Positions 16,162 to 23,943 of a stretch of 64,000 bases of DNA are shown in pieces (the stretch's first letter is position 1; each line of letters opens with the position of its first letter). Origin of the DNA: Candidatus Propionivibrio dominans (GTDB lineage Bacteria > Pseudomonadota > Gammaproteobacteria > Burkholderiales > Rhodocyclaceae). The notes below the pieces were generated by a model. The model worked only from the letters and a program-made list of their open reading frames with translations, made no database searches and had not been told where the DNA came from. Both the position numbers and the translations under genes were made by a program. The stretch spans positions 101,464 through 165,463 of the forward strand of contig JADJNC010000014.1 of assembly GCA_016709335.1 (NCBI GenBank), in the 5' to 3' direction.

Positions 16162-16449
16162 GTGACAGACTGGTCTCCGTGGTTTCGCTTCCTTGTCGCG
16201 GTCTTCGCGACGTGGCGCCTGGCGCGTCTGGTGGCCAGGGAAGACGGGCCGTTCGAGATTATCGTCAAGTTGCGCATGCGCGCGGCAGACGGGTTTGTCG
16301 GACAACTCATGGATTGCCCCTATTGCCTCAGCCTGTGGCTCGCGGCGCCTTTCGCCTGCGTGCTGGCCGATACAGCCGCAGCGTGGGTAGCGGCGTGGCT
16401 AGCCATCTCGGGCGGCGCTTCGTTCATCGAAAACCTGCTCGAGCGCTAG
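16162..16449 (+). CDS. DUF1360 membrane protein
   Basis: A 95-residue protein with the DUF1360 signature: an N-terminal hydrophobic helix followed by TWRLARLVAREDGPF, then GQLMDCPYCLSLWLA with the conserved CxxC. A second hydrophobic stretch runs to the end. DUF1360 proteins are small membrane proteins of unknown function, often beside phage-like or sporulation genes. The start codon is GTG at 16162 after AGGA. It lies 66 bases after the large protein gene, so the two are probably co-transcribed. Confidence 0.8.
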   Translation: MTDWSPWFRFLVAVFATWRLARLVAREDGPFEIIVKLRMRAADGFVGQLMDCPYCLSLWLAAPFACVLADTAAAWVAAWLAISGGASFIENLLER

Positions 16450-16498
16450 GGGGTGTGGACATTCCTTTCGCGCCCATGAAATGAATGTCCACACCCCC
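16449..16498. repeat. 16-bp perfect palindrome after DUF1360 gene
   Basis: GGGGGTGTGGACATTC (16449-16464) and GAATGTCCACACCCCC (16483-16498) flank an 18-base loop. The stem starts on the stop codon of the DUF1360 gene. No T-run follows, so it is more like a REP-type palindrome than a terminator, although it could stabilise the upstream transcript end. Confidence 0.65.
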
Positions 16499-16544
16499 TG
16501 GTCTGATCGCCCTAACTGAAACAGACGGAAAAAGGAGAATCACC

Positions 16545-16853
16545 ATGTCATGTTGCGGACAAAAGCGTGCAGCAGCTTCCTCAATGTCCATTCACTGGCC
16601 ACGAGCGGGTAATCCATTGCCCGCCCCGAGGGCGGCCCCAGTCGCCGCTCGGAGTATCAGCCCCGGTCCGGTGGATTGTCGCGTTCGCTATCTCGGCGCA
16701 ACGACGATCTGGTTGACCGGGCCCCGAAGCGGGCGTGTTTACTACTTTGCGGAATCAGGCAGCACGGCGATCGTCGATGAACAGGATGTCGACGCCTTGC
16801 TGCGCACCCGGCTCTTCGTTAGTGACGCGGCTTCATCACTGTCGGCTAGATGA
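16545..16853 (+). CDS. small MSCCGQKR-type conserved protein
   Basis: A 102-residue protein beginning MSCCGQKRAAA, preceded by AAAGGAG. The second half reads RYLGATTIWLTGPRSGRVYYF and ends VDEQDVDALLRTRLFV, a pattern I associate with small hypothetical proteins next to phage-like genes. The paired Cys near the N-terminus could bind metal. No transmembrane segment is seen. It is the third gene of the plus-strand trio, after a hairpin. Function unknown. Confidence 0.6.
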   Translation: MSCCGQKRAAASSMSIHWPRAGNPLPAPRAAPVAARSISPGPVDCRVRYLGATTIWLTGPRSGRVYYFAESGSTAIVDEQDVDALLRTRLFVSDAASSLSAR

Positions 16854-16892
16854 CATCGCAGCATGCACTGAAAGCGTTTTTTGAGCAGGGTT

Positions 16893-17840
16893 TTACCGGG
16901 CGCGCTGCAGGTGGACCGGACCGCTGTCGCCAGTGTTGGCGCCGCGATATTGGCCAAGCAGGTTCAGTCCATCCGGACTGGCCAGCAGAACCGCCTGATA
17001 GGGGTAGCCATTGAGCGTGTAGTCCAGGGTCAACTGGTTGCCCTGCAGCATGCCCCTGCCGGCTACCGGCCCATGCGGGCTACGACCCTGGAAGGCCACC
17101 TGGACGCCTTGCTGAACCAGCCGATAACTCCCTCCCTCGGCGTCCTGCCAGTTACCGCTCAGGATGACTTCTGCGACCGGCGGGCGCTGGCCTGTATCAC
17201 CTCCAGGTACACGACCGGTCGGGTCATATGAATCTTCATTTGCGTTGTAGGCGGCGATGATGACAATCAGAGCACCGATGCCCCAGGCCCACTTGGTCCA
17301 GGAGCGTGATGACGATTTCTCCGGACTGGGCTGGGGAGGTTTCGGCTCGGGGCGCGGTGGTTTCGGGGCGAGGGGGACATGCAGTGCCTTGCCGAGCGTG
17401 TCCACCAGTTGCGAGACGTCGTATTCCCAGCGTTTGTCGGTCAACTCGATGGCGTTGCGCCGGGCCAGCGGCTTGAGGTCATCGGGCAGATCGTCGCTGC
17501 CGGGCATCTGGGCACCTTCGACCAGCACCGGAATCACCCGCACATCGTTGCGTTGCAGCGCGGTGCTTATCTCCAGGCGGGTATAGTCGTTGGGGTCATC
17601 CAGACGCCGGCGGCCGGCGGCATCCTGCAGACTCACCCAGCGCGGCCCGATGACCGCCAGCAGGATGCCGCAGGATTGCAGGGCGTGGCCGATGGCCTCG
17701 ACGAAATCGACACCCGGTTCGATGGTCTCGACATCCCGGAAAAGAGGCACGCCGTGCATGTTTTCCTTGAGATGATCGGCCAGACGCCCGGCGGCACTTT
17801 GACTGTCCAGACGTCGATAGCTGATGAAGATACCTTGCAT
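16893..17840 (-). CDS. membrane-anchored TIR-domain protein A
   Basis: A 315-residue protein with an N-terminal TIR domain (residues 1-150): GIFISYRRLDSQ, FRDVETIEPGVDF, LLAVIGPRW and NDYTRLEISTAL, with E90 in the position of the catalytic NADase Glu. After a Pro-rich linker, one transmembrane helix (WAWGIGALIVIIAAY, about 185-205) leads to a C-terminal beta-rich domain (about 225-315). With the TIR domain inside, the tail would face the periplasm and could act as a sensor. Bacterial TIR domains cleave NAD or make signalling nucleotides in defence systems. It is the last gene of the minus-strand island, 55 bases after a paralogue of the same architecture. Confidence 0.85.
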   Translation of the reverse strand: MQGIFISYRRLDSQSAAGRLADHLKENMHGVPLFRDVETIEPGVDFVEAIGHALQSCGILLAVIGPRWVSLQDAAGRRRLDDPNDYTRLEISTALQRNDVRVIPVLVEGAQMPGSDDLPDDLKPLARRNAIELTDKRWEYDVSQLVDTLGKALHVPLAPKPPRPEPKPPQPSPEKSSSRSWTKWAWGIGALIVIIAAYNANEDSYDPTGRVPGGDTGQRPPVAEVILSGNWQDAEGGSYRLVQQGVQVAFQGRSPHGPVAGRGMLQGNQLTLDYTLNGYPYQAVLLASPDGLNLLGQYRGANTGDSGPVHLQRAR

Positions 17841-17895
17841 GTCTGCACTCCTCGATAGTCAGAATGGATTCAGGATGTTTAAAGGTCAGTCAGGC

Positions 17896-18846
17896 TCATG
17901 GGCTGGCGCGTGTGGCAACGAATTCAAGCGCAGGGTTAAGCGTATAACCGCCGCTGCTTTCCAGCGTGAAACGGATGCCCTCGGGCGTGACCTGACCGGT
18001 ATAGCGATGGGTAACGTCTTTCCAGGGGCTGTCGCTTCCCAGCATCTCACGGCTGCGGGTGATGAAGCGCAACCAGCCGTCCTCAAGGCTCGCCTGCTCG
18101 ATGGTCAGCCGACTGCTCAGATAAGAGGCGCTGCCATGCAGTTGCTTGCCGAGCATTTTGAATTCAAAGACCTCCTGGTATTCGTCGCCCCAGGCGTATT
18201 TGACCCGAGCTGTCCACCGTCCGGCGATTTCCGCGGCGGATTGTTGGGTAATGACGGCCATTGGCTGCGAGCTGCCCGCTTTCTCCGGCAGGTAGCGCAT
18301 CGCGGCAAACAAGGCCAGCAAGACAAGAACAGTCACCCCGGCCAGGATCAACCCGCCAGTCCGGGTTACAGTTTTCCTGTTGCCCAAACCCGGCAACAGA
18401 TCGCGCAAACTGGTGACCAGACGTTCCACGTCGCTCCGCCAGCCGGCATCGGACAACACCACAGCCTGGCGCCGTGCCAGGCCGGCCAGGGTCGGCGGCA
18501 GATCGGCTTCGGCCGGCATGAGGGCGCCGCCGACCAGCACCGGGATGACCGGCTTGCCTGATTCCAGCCCGGCCTGAATCTCCAGCCGGACGAAATCGCC
18601 CGGGTCGTCAAGGCGGCGAATGCCGTTCCTGCTTGTTGTCAGCCAGGCCGGACCGATCATGACCAGCATCACGTCGACGCCATGGAGTTGCTTCTTAAGA
18701 GTGACGACAAAATCATCACCGGGGCGAATGTCTTCAATGTCGCGAAAGACATTGTCCGCGCCGAAAGCTGTGCCCAGGGCATCGGCGAGCCGTCCGGCAA
18801 AGCCGGCCTGGTCGTCGCGACGGTAACTGATGAACAGTCCTGGCAT
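17896..18846 (-). CDS. membrane-anchored TIR-domain protein B
   Basis: A 316-residue paralogue of the next gene. The TIR domain (1-155) shows GLFISYRRDDQAGFAGRLAD, VFRDIEDIRPGDDF, LVMIGPAWL and GDFVRLEIQAGL, with E89 as the probable catalytic Glu. One transmembrane helix (LILAGVTVLVLLALFAAM, about 165-184) is followed by a beta-rich domain of about 110 residues that probably faces the periplasm. The start lies three bases after the stop of the upstream membrane-protein gene, so they are translationally coupled. Two TIR proteins with different tails may recognise different cues or form a heteromer. Confidence 0.87.
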   Translation of the reverse strand: MPGLFISYRRDDQAGFAGRLADALGTAFGADNVFRDIEDIRPGDDFVVTLKKQLHGVDVMLVMIGPAWLTTSRNGIRRLDDPGDFVRLEIQAGLESGKPVIPVLVGGALMPAEADLPPTLAGLARRQAVVLSDAGWRSDVERLVTSLRDLLPGLGNRKTVTRTGGLILAGVTVLVLLALFAAMRYLPEKAGSSQPMAVITQQSAAEIAGRWTARVKYAWGDEYQEVFEFKMLGKQLHGSASYLSSRLTIEQASLEDGWLRFITRSREMLGSDSPWKDVTHRYTGQVTPEGIRFTLESSGGYTLNPALEFVATRASP

Positions 18847-18849
18847 GGT

Positions 18850-20412
18850 TCACCTCGCCTTGTCGAACAGGGCGGCCAGCACGCGAGCAGCCATCGCGCC
18901 ATCCAGGCGATCAGCGGGCAACCACTGGAAGCGTCCGCCAGCCGCCGGGTCGATATCCGACTCGGCAACGTCGCGCGCCGTCTCACGGTCGTGCAGCACG
19001 AGCACCCGGCGCAGGTGAGCGGCGCCGGCCAGCACGCCGAGTTCGTGCCGGCAACCCCTGTTTTCCGCGCGGAATCCGCGCAAGTCCATGAGCACCACAT
19101 CGGCGCGCACCACCAGCGCGCGCAAAGCCGTCTGCCAGGTGCTGTCGAAGCAATAGCACTCGTTGATCCGGTAGCGGCCATCCGGGTCGGCCAGCCAGTC
19201 GAAGCCCTCGATGCGCTCTGCGACCTGCGCCGGGCTGGCGATAAAGCGCTCGGCCAGAGCGCCGTTGAGATAGACGAACAGATCGTCCGCATCGAGAGTC
19301 CGGGTGAGCAGGTCGGTGCCGGCGATCAGCACGGTGTTGCCGGTCAGCCGCCAGCGTTCGATGACGTGGTCGAAGAGATCCTGGACATTGGCGTCACGCT
19401 GGAATACACGCAGCACGAGCAGCGTCGGCGGTCCCGGCGGTGGTGTCAGGGGGCCACGCAGCCCGTACAGAAGCACGGGTAACCAGAGCCAGGCCAGAAC
19501 CTGGACGAAGGCCACCCAGCCGACACTTTCCATTCCCGGCAGCGCGCTGGCAAACAGGATCAGGAACCAGTAAATGCCAATCAGGTAGCTCAGATCGGAA
19601 AAAAACTTGGCCCGATAAGCGCCGGCCAGCCATTTGCCAAGTTTGAAGACCGGCCAGGCCATGACCAGCCAGGGAGCGAAAGCAAACAACATTAGCGTGG
19701 GATAGGCACCCAGAGTTTCCACCAGTCGGATGACCCAGGGTGCCGGATTGTTAACCGACTGCGTCAGGACCTGCAAGGTCAGCACCGACGAAAAGGTGAG
19801 CAGCAGCGTCGGCGGCAGCAGATACGGTGCCACCGCCCGAATGCGGCCGCTGGCGCCGATCAACAGCGTTATCGTCATCGGGATGGCGACCTGGCTGAAA
19901 AGCCAGCCGCTCACCGATGACAGGGTTTGCGCCTCGGTCGAACGGAACATCACCAGCACCAGCATCGCCAGCATATACAAGGCAATACCGCCGAGGATGC
20001 GCAGCCACGGCCAGCGCCGCGCCAGTCCCCAGGCCAGCACCATCGGCCAGGCATAGATCGCCCCGAGCACCAGCAGGCGGTTCAGGCTTATTTCTATGTC
20101 ATCATAGACAAAGAGCAGCGCCAGCCAGGACTGGGTCAGCGCGATGAGCAGCGAAATCGATCCCAGGCTGAGCATCAGCCGGATCGTGGCGCGCCGGTTG
20201 GCAGTGAAATCCACCCCCGCACCCCAGGTCCCGGCACGCTCGACCTGGAGCAGGGGAGGCTCGATTACGCTGGCTGTCGGCTCAGGTGCCGTACCCCCGC
20301 TCATCAGCGCCAGCATGCGGCGCTGGTACAAGGCGGCAAGCACCCACGCCAGCGCCGCCGCCAGCAGCACGGCGGTGATCAGGATGAAGAAGACGGCACC
20401 GGAAGGGATCAT
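18850..20412 (-). CDS. polytopic membrane protein with TIR-like cytosolic tail
   Basis: A 520-residue protein with about nine transmembrane helices in residues 5-320 and a soluble C-terminal domain (about 325-520). The tail has alternating strands and helices: LLVLRVFQRDANVQDLFD, GNTVLIAGTDLL, ALVVRADVVLMDLRGF, NRGCRHELGVLAG and RRVLVLHD. This is a flavodoxin/TIR-like arrangement in which the MDLRGF...NxGCxxEL segment is the most conserved-looking part. I recognise it as recurring beside TIR genes but cannot name a family. It is coupled to the two TIR genes (three-base gap) and may be the membrane platform of that unit. Confidence 0.7.
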   Translation of the reverse strand: MIPSGAVFFILITAVLLAAALAWVLAALYQRRMLALMSGGTAPEPTASVIEPPLLQVERAGTWGAGVDFTANRRATIRLMLSLGSISLLIALTQSWLALLFVYDDIEISLNRLLVLGAIYAWPMVLAWGLARRWPWLRILGGIALYMLAMLVLVMFRSTEAQTLSSVSGWLFSQVAIPMTITLLIGASGRIRAVAPYLLPPTLLLTFSSVLTLQVLTQSVNNPAPWVIRLVETLGAYPTLMLFAFAPWLVMAWPVFKLGKWLAGAYRAKFFSDLSYLIGIYWFLILFASALPGMESVGWVAFVQVLAWLWLPVLLYGLRGPLTPPPGPPTLLVLRVFQRDANVQDLFDHVIERWRLTGNTVLIAGTDLLTRTLDADDLFVYLNGALAERFIASPAQVAERIEGFDWLADPDGRYRINECYCFDSTWQTALRALVVRADVVLMDLRGFRAENRGCRHELGVLAGAAHLRRVLVLHDRETARDVAESDIDPAAGGRFQWLPADRLDGAMAARVLAALFDKAR

Positions 20413-20726
20413 TGCTCAGACCTCGGTCAATATCGGGAACTATACATCGATTGTCTGTTGCTCCGAAAACCATCATCGGCGCGATGATTGTAGAAAGCAG
20501 TGATAACGTCTCAATGCCCTTGTAGTTCAAAGTGAAGGCAGTTCGTCGTCCGCTTCGAGCGAAAATCAAAGTGCCGACTGCTCAATGTCCGCTTTGGAGC
20601 AGTGAACGAAATGGATGAACTCAATGGAGAAAAAGAGCCAGAAACTCTCAAGAATAAACTTTCGACGCAGGTCGCTCTGGCAGTTCTGCACCGTGCCTGG
20701 TACTGCCAGGTGTTTTGACCACAGTT
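20413..20726. other. intergenic gap inside the island
   Basis: This 314-bp interval is the first clear gap between the TIR/membrane-protein unit downstream and the patatin/TRAFs-like pair upstream. It probably carries a promoter for the three TIR-unit genes. I see no gene and no terminator hairpin with a T-run. Confidence 0.4.
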
Positions 20727-22067
20727 TCAGGCCTTCTGGCCAAGCCGGGCAATCTCCGCCTGCAGGGCAAGGATGTTCTGGATCTGGTTTTGCGTCGACT
20801 CGGTCATCCAGTCCGCCATCTTCAAGGCCCGCGCCTGGGCGGCCCATTTCTCTGCGGCCAGCGTATCGCCCAGACCGGCTGTCGCCTCCCAAAGGGTGGC
20901 CAGTATCCAGTAGCGCCTTTCGTTTCCGTAATCCTTGTCGACCAGCGGCTCGGCGTACTTGATGACCTCCTGCCGGGTACGCCGGGCCAGGATTGAATCG
21001 GTGATGCCTTCGTCCCGTTCGCCAGCCTTCAGTGCGGCCAGGGAACGCAGTTCCAGCAGGAAAGCCAGGTTGATCCCGTTGTAATAATCCTGCTTGAGAT
21101 GAAAGCCGCGAGCGTAAGCGTCGATGCTCTCGTTCAAGTCACTTTCCAGATGCGTGATCTCCCACAGGCGCTTGTAGACCGCGCCCCACAGGCCAAGGGT
21201 TTCCGGATCGTTGGTGCTTGCCGGATTCAATCCGAGAAGGATTTTTCGGGCCTCGTTAAGCGCCGCCTCGGGGGTGGGCAACTTGGATTTGTAGGTGGCC
21301 AGGGCGAGTTGCTGGATCACGAAACTGTCGTTCGGTCGCTGTTTGCGAACTTCCTGCAAAAAGCTGCAGGCCGCGCTGAAGTCACCGGCCATCAGTTTCG
21401 CCTGCGCCTGATCCAGATTGGCCTTGGCCGTTGGCGCGACCGGTTCGTCCTCTGCTGCCGGGACGTCTGCTACTGTGGCGCCAAGTTGCCTGGCCTTGAG
21501 CATGAGGCCAGCCGTCGTACTGTCAAGGCTGAAAGGAGCGCTGCCGCGCGCTGCCGTCCTGGCACTCGTGGTTTCCGCCTGGGGCGGGGTCAGCTCTGGC
21601 AGGAAGGTGTAGACCGGGCTGTCGATATCGCTCTTGGCCAGGATGTCGGTGATGGCCTGCTTCAGGTCATCACGGAAGCGTTTCGCCTCCTTGGCACCGA
21701 TGTCCTCGCCGAGGTGTTTGTAACGCCGGATCACGATGTGTCCGACATCGAAGGGGTTCTTGAAGCCTTCTTCGGCGACGATGATGGTCGCACGTGGACG
21801 CAATCCATAGCGCACGCCCAGTTCGAAAGCGGCATTGACGTTGTAGGTGGACAGATCGGCGATCACCAGGTCGGCCTGCAGCAACTGCTTGTACATGGGA
21901 ACGTCGATAGTGCCGGAATGAACGATCTCGTCGGCACGGATGCATTCGAGGCCTGCTCCTTCCACCGCTTCCTTGATGATGGCATAGGAGGCGTCCAGAT
22001 CAAGCACGCGCCCGTCGGTGAAATCGGTCTTCTTGCCGAAGCCCTGGACAACGAAACAGCTAGCCAT
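20727..22067 (-). CDS. deoxyribosyltransferase/TIR-like protein with TRAFs-binding-like repeats
   Basis: A 446-residue protein. Residues 1-145 resemble the nucleoside 2-deoxyribosyltransferase/TIR-like fold: SCFVVQGFGKKTDF, LLQADLVIADLSTYNVNAAF and ELGVRYGLRPRATII. A variable linker follows (about 150-220). Residues 220-446 form a helical repeat region with LNEARKILLGLNP, ETLGLWGAVYKRLWE and YNGINLAFLLELRSL, which matches the TRAFs-binding (DUF4071) repeat seen in MAP3K-like proteins of bacteria and animals. The start overlaps the patatin stop (TGATG). The NDT-like domain may bind or cleave a nucleotide; the repeats are probably a scaffold for partners. Confidence 0.78.
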   Translation of the reverse strand: MASCFVVQGFGKKTDFTDGRVLDLDASYAIIKEAVEGAGLECIRADEIVHSGTIDVPMYKQLLQADLVIADLSTYNVNAAFELGVRYGLRPRATIIVAEEGFKNPFDVGHIVIRRYKHLGEDIGAKEAKRFRDDLKQAITDILAKSDIDSPVYTFLPELTPPQAETTSARTAARGSAPFSLDSTTAGLMLKARQLGATVADVPAAEDEPVAPTAKANLDQAQAKLMAGDFSAACSFLQEVRKQRPNDSFVIQQLALATYKSKLPTPEAALNEARKILLGLNPASTNDPETLGLWGAVYKRLWEITHLESDLNESIDAYARGFHLKQDYYNGINLAFLLELRSLAALKAGERDEGITDSILARRTRQEVIKYAEPLVDKDYGNERRYWILATLWEATAGLGDTLAAEKWAAQARALKMADWMTESTQNQIQNILALQAEIARLGQKA

Positions 22068-23254
22068 CAGACAAACCCCCTGAAATGCTCGATGGTGAAA
22101 TGGGCGGCGGCGTAGGTCGTGCCGACGCGCTGAATATCCGGGATGAATTTGACCGAATCCATGAGTTGCACCCTGGCCGGGTCAATAGCCTTGAGGCCCA
22201 GAGCATCCAGCCCCTCGCGCGTCACGTCCGGGTCATAGCGCACATAGGCAAACTGCTTGCTGACGGTCGAGTTGGGGGTGTCCGGCGTGGCCAGCATGTC
22301 CCACACTTCGCGATCGATCTGGCCACCGTGGCGACACTCGCCGAGCAGGCGGCATGCCATGTCCCAGCCAGCCGAGGCGGCATTCATCAAGGCCGACGGA
22401 ATGCTCTTTGCATGGTCGAGCAGCCACAGGTCGTCTTCCTTGAGTTCGGGTCGCGCCCTGGCCGCGCTGCCGGTGCCCACCGAGACGATCAGCAGCCTGT
22501 CCGTTCCGGTCGGCCAGTTGATCCTGTAGGGTGCTGCGGTTGCCATCTGGAAGGCGAGGAATGCCGAGTTGTTGTAGGTGGTGACGCCGCCATCGACAAA
22601 GATGAACTGGTATTCGTCCGGCGTACCCGGTGCGAATGTCACCACCTCGGGCGGGAAGAAAGTCGGCGCGGCGGTGCTGGCGCGTACCAGTTGCCACAGC
22701 GGCAGATCGAGATTGCAGTCCTTGCGCGGGGTGCCATCGGTCTTGATGCGCTGGTTGTATTTGGCGCCGGGATTGTTGCTCACCGGCCAGGGCGAGTCGG
22801 TGGTGTGATTGCGCAGCACCATCATCAGCAGCGTACGCAGTCCCTCATCGCCGAGGGTGGCGGGTGGCGCGCCCTCCGCATAGCCGAGGGCATGGTTGAG
22901 TTCGCTGCGCAGTTTTTCCGCCAGCGGTTCGTCGTTGTAGCTGTAGCGCAAGCGCTTGAATACCGACGCCTTGTCGAACATCTGCTCGCCGCTGCCGACA
23001 TAGAACTCGCGAATCCTGTCCATCGACATCCCGGCGGCGATGCAGGCCGCGATGATGGCCCCGGTACTGGTGCCGCAGACGAAGTCGAACCAGTCGGCGA
23101 GCACCAGGTCGGGTTTGTTGAGCCGGGTGCGCAGATCGGCTTCGATGCGGGCCAGAATCTCGACGCTGATCAGGCCAAGAATGCCGCCTCCGTCACAGGT
23201 CAGAATCTTTTTGGGTACGGGCGAATCGATTCGCGCGATGAGTTTGCTGGACAT
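22067..23254 (-). CDS. patatin-like phospholipase
   Basis: A 395-residue patatin-family lipid hydrolase. The oxyanion-hole motif is LTCDGGGILGL (residues 18-28), the nucleophile Ser63 lies in CGTSTGAI and the catalytic Asp in VDGGVTTYNNSAF. Together these make a Ser-Asp dyad. The ATG at 23254 was chosen because AAAGGA precedes it and the conserved part begins there; the frame is open 36 codons further upstream. Patatin phospholipases act as membrane-destroying effectors in several anti-phage systems. This one is coupled to the TRAFs-binding-like gene, which could control it. No signal peptide is present. Confidence 0.9.
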   Translation of the reverse strand: MSSKLIARIDSPVPKKILTCDGGGILGLISVEILARIEADLRTRLNKPDLVLADWFDFVCGTSTGAIIAACIAAGMSMDRIREFYVGSGEQMFDKASVFKRLRYSYNDEPLAEKLRSELNHALGYAEGAPPATLGDEGLRTLLMMVLRNHTTDSPWPVSNNPGAKYNQRIKTDGTPRKDCNLDLPLWQLVRASTAAPTFFPPEVVTFAPGTPDEYQFIFVDGGVTTYNNSAFLAFQMATAAPYRINWPTGTDRLLIVSVGTGSAARARPELKEDDLWLLDHAKSIPSALMNAASAGWDMACRLLGECRHGGQIDREVWDMLATPDTPNSTVSKQFAYVRYDPDVTREGLDALGLKAIDPARVQLMDSVKFIPDIQRVGTTYAAAHFTIEHFRGFV

Positions 23255-23404
23255 GGTTCGAATCCTTTGCTGTCGGGTGAAACGGGAACAACAGACCGGC
23301 CAGGCATGCTGAGTGGTCCAGGGATAGCGGCGGCTCTTTCGTGGGTCGGGTCGGCGCAGCAAATGGCACAGGCTTCATCCCATCGATCGGAGCGGGTTGT
23401 CAAG

Positions 23405-23872
23405 CTAGGCTGGGTACTTTTCCTTGGGCAATTCAAAATGCGGGCCGTCGATGAATGCCTTCTTGCCGGCCTGACGACGGCGTGCGCCATAGTCCTGCAC
23501 CAGGTCTTCAGGCGAATCCTCGCTATCCGTAAACTTCACGTCCCAGGCACCGCCCCAGCGCAGGGGAATGCCGAGTTCCTTGGCGGCGATACGCACGGCA
23601 TCGGCGATCATGTAAATCGGATCCCACTCCCAGCGCAACTTGCCATTGACCACCGGGACCAGGTCCACCGCGTGGCCGGTGATGTGGCGGGAGTCCAAGG
23701 TCTGCGAAGCCCCGCTGGCGACCAGGCGTTTCTGCTCCGCCAGAGTGCGAATGCCATCGTGGACGGCGAAATCCTGCACGGTCAGTTCGATCGCGCGCCG
23801 GGTTACCGCTACCAGGTCGGGATGGACGCCGACCAGTTCATTCATTGACTTGCTGCCGAGTTTGAAGCCCAT
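23405..23872 (-). CDS. M15-family (VanY/CwlK-like) peptidoglycan peptidase
   Basis: A 155-residue zinc peptidase of the D-alanyl-D-alanine carboxypeptidase/L-Ala-D-Glu endopeptidase type, as in phage endolysins. The zinc ligands are H63 and D70 in SRHITGHAVDL and H145 in IDGPHFEL, with RWGGAWDV before them. It would cut peptide stems of peptidoglycan. It has no signal peptide, so like an endolysin it would need another way out or membrane damage to reach its substrate. AGGAAA precedes the start. It lies inside the island between a patatin and an amylase gene. Confidence 0.87.
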   Translation of the reverse strand: MGFKLGSKSMNELVGVHPDLVAVTRRAIELTVQDFAVHDGIRTLAEQKRLVASGASQTLDSRHITGHAVDLVPVVNGKLRWEWDPIYMIADAVRIAAKELGIPLRWGGAWDVKFTDSEDSPEDLVQDYGARRRQAGKKAFIDGPHFELPKEKYPA

Positions 23873-23943
23873 GGTGTTTTTTTCCTGTCAGTGGTTGAAA
23901 AGATCAAGCGCCCGGGTTGCGATCAAGCCAGTGGAAATGATCG

